A DNA stretch of 8,070 nucleotides from Methylococcaceae bacterium (GTDB lineage Bacteria; Pseudomonadota; Gammaproteobacteria; Methylococcales; Methylomonadaceae), in NCBI GenBank assembly GCA_013138855.1, contig WTBX01000237.1, positions 1 to 8,070 of the forward strand, written 5' to 3'. The notes under the pieces were generated by a model. The model saw only the letters and a list, made by a program, of their open reading frames with translations, made no database searches and had not been told where the DNA came from. Made by a program: the position numbers and the translations under genes. The number at the start of each line of letters is the position of its first letter. Position 1 is the first letter of the stretch. This document shows, piece by piece, positions 6,580 through 8,070 of this stretch.

Positions 6580-7797
6580 ATGGATACAGAAAAAATACTC
6601 GTTGTAGATGATGATTTATTTGCTAGAGAATTTTTGGCCGAGATACTCGCTGAAGATAATTATGTCGTTGAAACGGTAGGGAGTGGCAAGTTAGCCCTTA
6701 CGAAATGTCGAGAAGATAAACAAATAAAAATAATCGTTTTAGACATGAATATGCCTGAAATGAATGGTCTGGAGCTTATTAAGGAGCTAAATAGTGCAGA
6801 TTTTAAAATTCCTGTAATCATTTTAACAGGTAGTGAAGATATTTCAATGGCTGTGGAAGCGATTAGTAATGGTGCTAGTGATTATTTATTAAAAGGTGAG
6901 AATGTTCAAGAGACTATTCTTCATTCTGTACGCAAGATTGTCGAAAAAGAAAAAATGAAAGCCGAAAATCTTAGCTTAATGGAAGACCTTAGGCAAAATA
7001 ATTCTAAACTGGCAGACTTAAATCAAAAACTTAAAGAAGAGCAAGACCAACTAGAGGCTAAAGTGGAACAACGCACTGCGGCTCTTTTAGCCGCTAAGAA
7101 TATAGCGGAAAAAGCAAATCAGGCAAAAACAGAATTTATGTCTAGTATGAGTCACGAATTGCGTACGCCCATGAATGCGGTGCTAGGATTTGCACAAATA
7201 CTTGAATACGAAGATTTAACCGAAGACCAACATGACAGTGTTAACGAAATACTTGTTGCAGGTAAACACTTATTGGAATTAATTAATAAAGTGTTAGATT
7301 TGTCCAAAATTGAATCAGGTCATCTTGATGTTAATAAACACCCCGTGTCGTTAACGGCGATTATTAAGGAATGTATGCTTTTGATTAGGCCTATGGCAAA
7401 AAAGTATCAAATTAAAACAACGGATGAAATAACACCGTATGAAGATATTGAGTTGCATACGGATAAATTTTTACTTAAGCAAGTTGTGATTAATTTGCTA
7501 TCAAATGCCATAAAATACAATAAAAAAGACGGCTCAGTGACCCTCTCTTTTGAAAAGCTAGTGGGGCGAATAAGAATCAAAATTACAGATACAGGTCGAG
7601 GTTTGACAGAAGAGCAATGTGCAAAAATCTTTCAACCCTTTGAACGATTAGATGCTAAAAATTCGACGATTGAAGGTTCGGGAGTGGGTCTTAGTATTTG
7701 CAAACAATTGGTTGGTGCTATGGGTGGCCTTATAGCAATAGAGAGTACGCCAGGTGTGGGAAGTTGTTTTTACTTGGAATTGAGTTTGACAGCATAA
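6580..7797 (+). CDS. hybrid signalling protein: receiver domain + histidine kinase
   Basis: This is a soluble two-component protein with no signal peptide or membrane segment. The receiver domain (about 4-120) has the acidic pocket D10/D11, phospho-acceptor D55 in VLDMNMPEMNG, switch T83 and conserved K105. A charged helical, coiled-coil linker (about 121-185) resembles an S-helix. HisKA follows with H192 in SMSHELRTPMNAVLGF, then HATPase_c with N309 in NLLSNAIKYN (N box), DTGRG (337-341, G1), FQPFERLD (F box) and GSGVGLSICK (366-375, G2). Every catalytic residue is present. The N-terminal receiver presumably takes phosphate from another kinase and tunes the kinase module, whose target is not in the window. 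The ATG at 6580 begins directly before the receiver's first strand (EKILVVDDD). Its SD is weak (taggttggta). It stands alone, unrelated to the upstream operon. The family is clear, the signal and output unknown. Confidence 0.93.
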   Translation: MDTEKILVVDDDLFAREFLAEILAEDNYVVETVGSGKLALTKCREDKQIKIIVLDMNMPEMNGLELIKELNSADFKIPVIILTGSEDISMAVEAISNGASDYLLKGENVQETILHSVRKIVEKEKMKAENLSLMEDLRQNNSKLADLNQKLKEEQDQLEAKVEQRTAALLAAKNIAEKANQAKTEFMSSMSHELRTPMNAVLGFAQILEYEDLTEDQHDSVNEILVAGKHLLELINKVLDLSKIESGHLDVNKHPVSLTAIIKECMLLIRPMAKKYQIKTTDEITPYEDIELHTDKFLLKQVVINLLSNAIKYNKKDGSVTLSFEKLVGRIRIKITDTGRGLTEEQCAKIFQPFERLDAKNSTIEGSGVGLSICKQLVGAMGGLIAIESTPGVGSCFYLELSLTA

Positions 7798-8070
7798 AAT
7801 AGCCTGTTTTAGCAGCAAAAACTAATTTGAAAACTACAATAAAATCAATAAGATAAAAATAAAATATTTCCCATTCTCTGGCAAGTATTGCCAAAGTGTT
7901 CATAATATATACTTTTTAGTTGTTAGAAGCAGTTTTTTTATAAAAAGTCAAATTTATAACATGTTGATTTATAAGCTATTCCAAATTGAAAATTGCTGGT
8001 TCCGTACACTCTGAGCCGGTACGATAAAAGCCACTAAGATCTTATTGAAATATTAAAGACTCTTTCCGCT
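7798..8070. other. AT-rich intergenic tail, no supported gene
   Basis: I see no open frame with start and RBS on either strand before the window ends. No convincing intrinsic terminator follows the kinase gene. Small dyads occur at 7879-7893 and at 8003-8007/8019-8023 (cgtac/gtacg). The last 70 or so bases become less AT-rich, so another element or gene control region may begin there. Confidence 0.55.
7879..7893. repeat. perfect inverted repeat TGGCAA-GTA-TTGCCA
   Basis: Six-base arms with a 3-nt centre lie about 80 nt downstream of the kinase stop. No T-run follows immediately, so it is not a standard terminator. It may be an operator-type dyad or a weak transcript-end hairpin. It stands out because the flanks are nearly all A and T. 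Confidence 0.3.

Noticed and set aside
8003..8023. cgtac/gtacg dyad near the window end as a terminator or tRNA piece
   Set aside because: The stem is only 5 bp with an 11-nt loop, no T-run and no tRNA-like T-loop or anticodon arm.

Overview
The window looks like the chromosome of a gammaproteobacterium with a moderately AT-rich genome. The evidence is the gene order infB-rbfA-truB-rpsO-pnp and protein sequences that follow the Escherichia coli family members closely (for example the S15 block DTGSAEVQVALLTA and the PNPase block GDEDHLGDMDFKVAG). Placement below class is a guess. A sulfur-oxidising or methanotrophic lineage (Thiotrichales- or Methylococcales-like) would fit the base composition and the stand-alone REC-histidine kinase, but nothing here proves it.

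Positions 1-5938 hold the distal part of the conserved nusA-infB operon. It starts inside infB (translation initiation factor IF2, 5' end outside the window), followed after 3-nt gaps by rbfA (30S maturation factor) and truB (tRNA Psi55 synthase). A 104-nt leader with several hairpins precedes rpsO (S15). An intrinsic terminator and a leader with possible Shine-Dalgarno-masking structures then lead to pnp (polynucleotide phosphorylase), which ends in a strong 13-bp intrinsic terminator. The genes cover initiation, 30S assembly, tRNA modification and RNA turnover. rpsO and pnp both start with GTG, and each has its own structured leader, the two places where E. coli autoregulates these genes.

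Positions 5939-6579 contain no confident gene. The first ~230 bases include a perfect 7-bp hairpin and a patch open in several frames on both strands, which looks like a remnant or dispersed repeat. The rest is very AT-rich and holds a plausible sigma70 promoter and a bulged hairpin over a TATAAT.

Positions 6580-7797 encode a soluble 405-residue signalling protein in the order receiver - coiled coil - HisKA - HATPase_c, with all key residues present. No partner gene is in the window. Positions 7798-8070 are AT-rich, without a supported gene.

I found no CRISPR array, tRNA, rRNA, intact insertion sequence, defence system or biosynthetic cluster. The window is mostly an ordinary housekeeping operon. 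The points worth a second look are the rpsO and pnp leaders, the odd intergenic patch and the orphan kinase.
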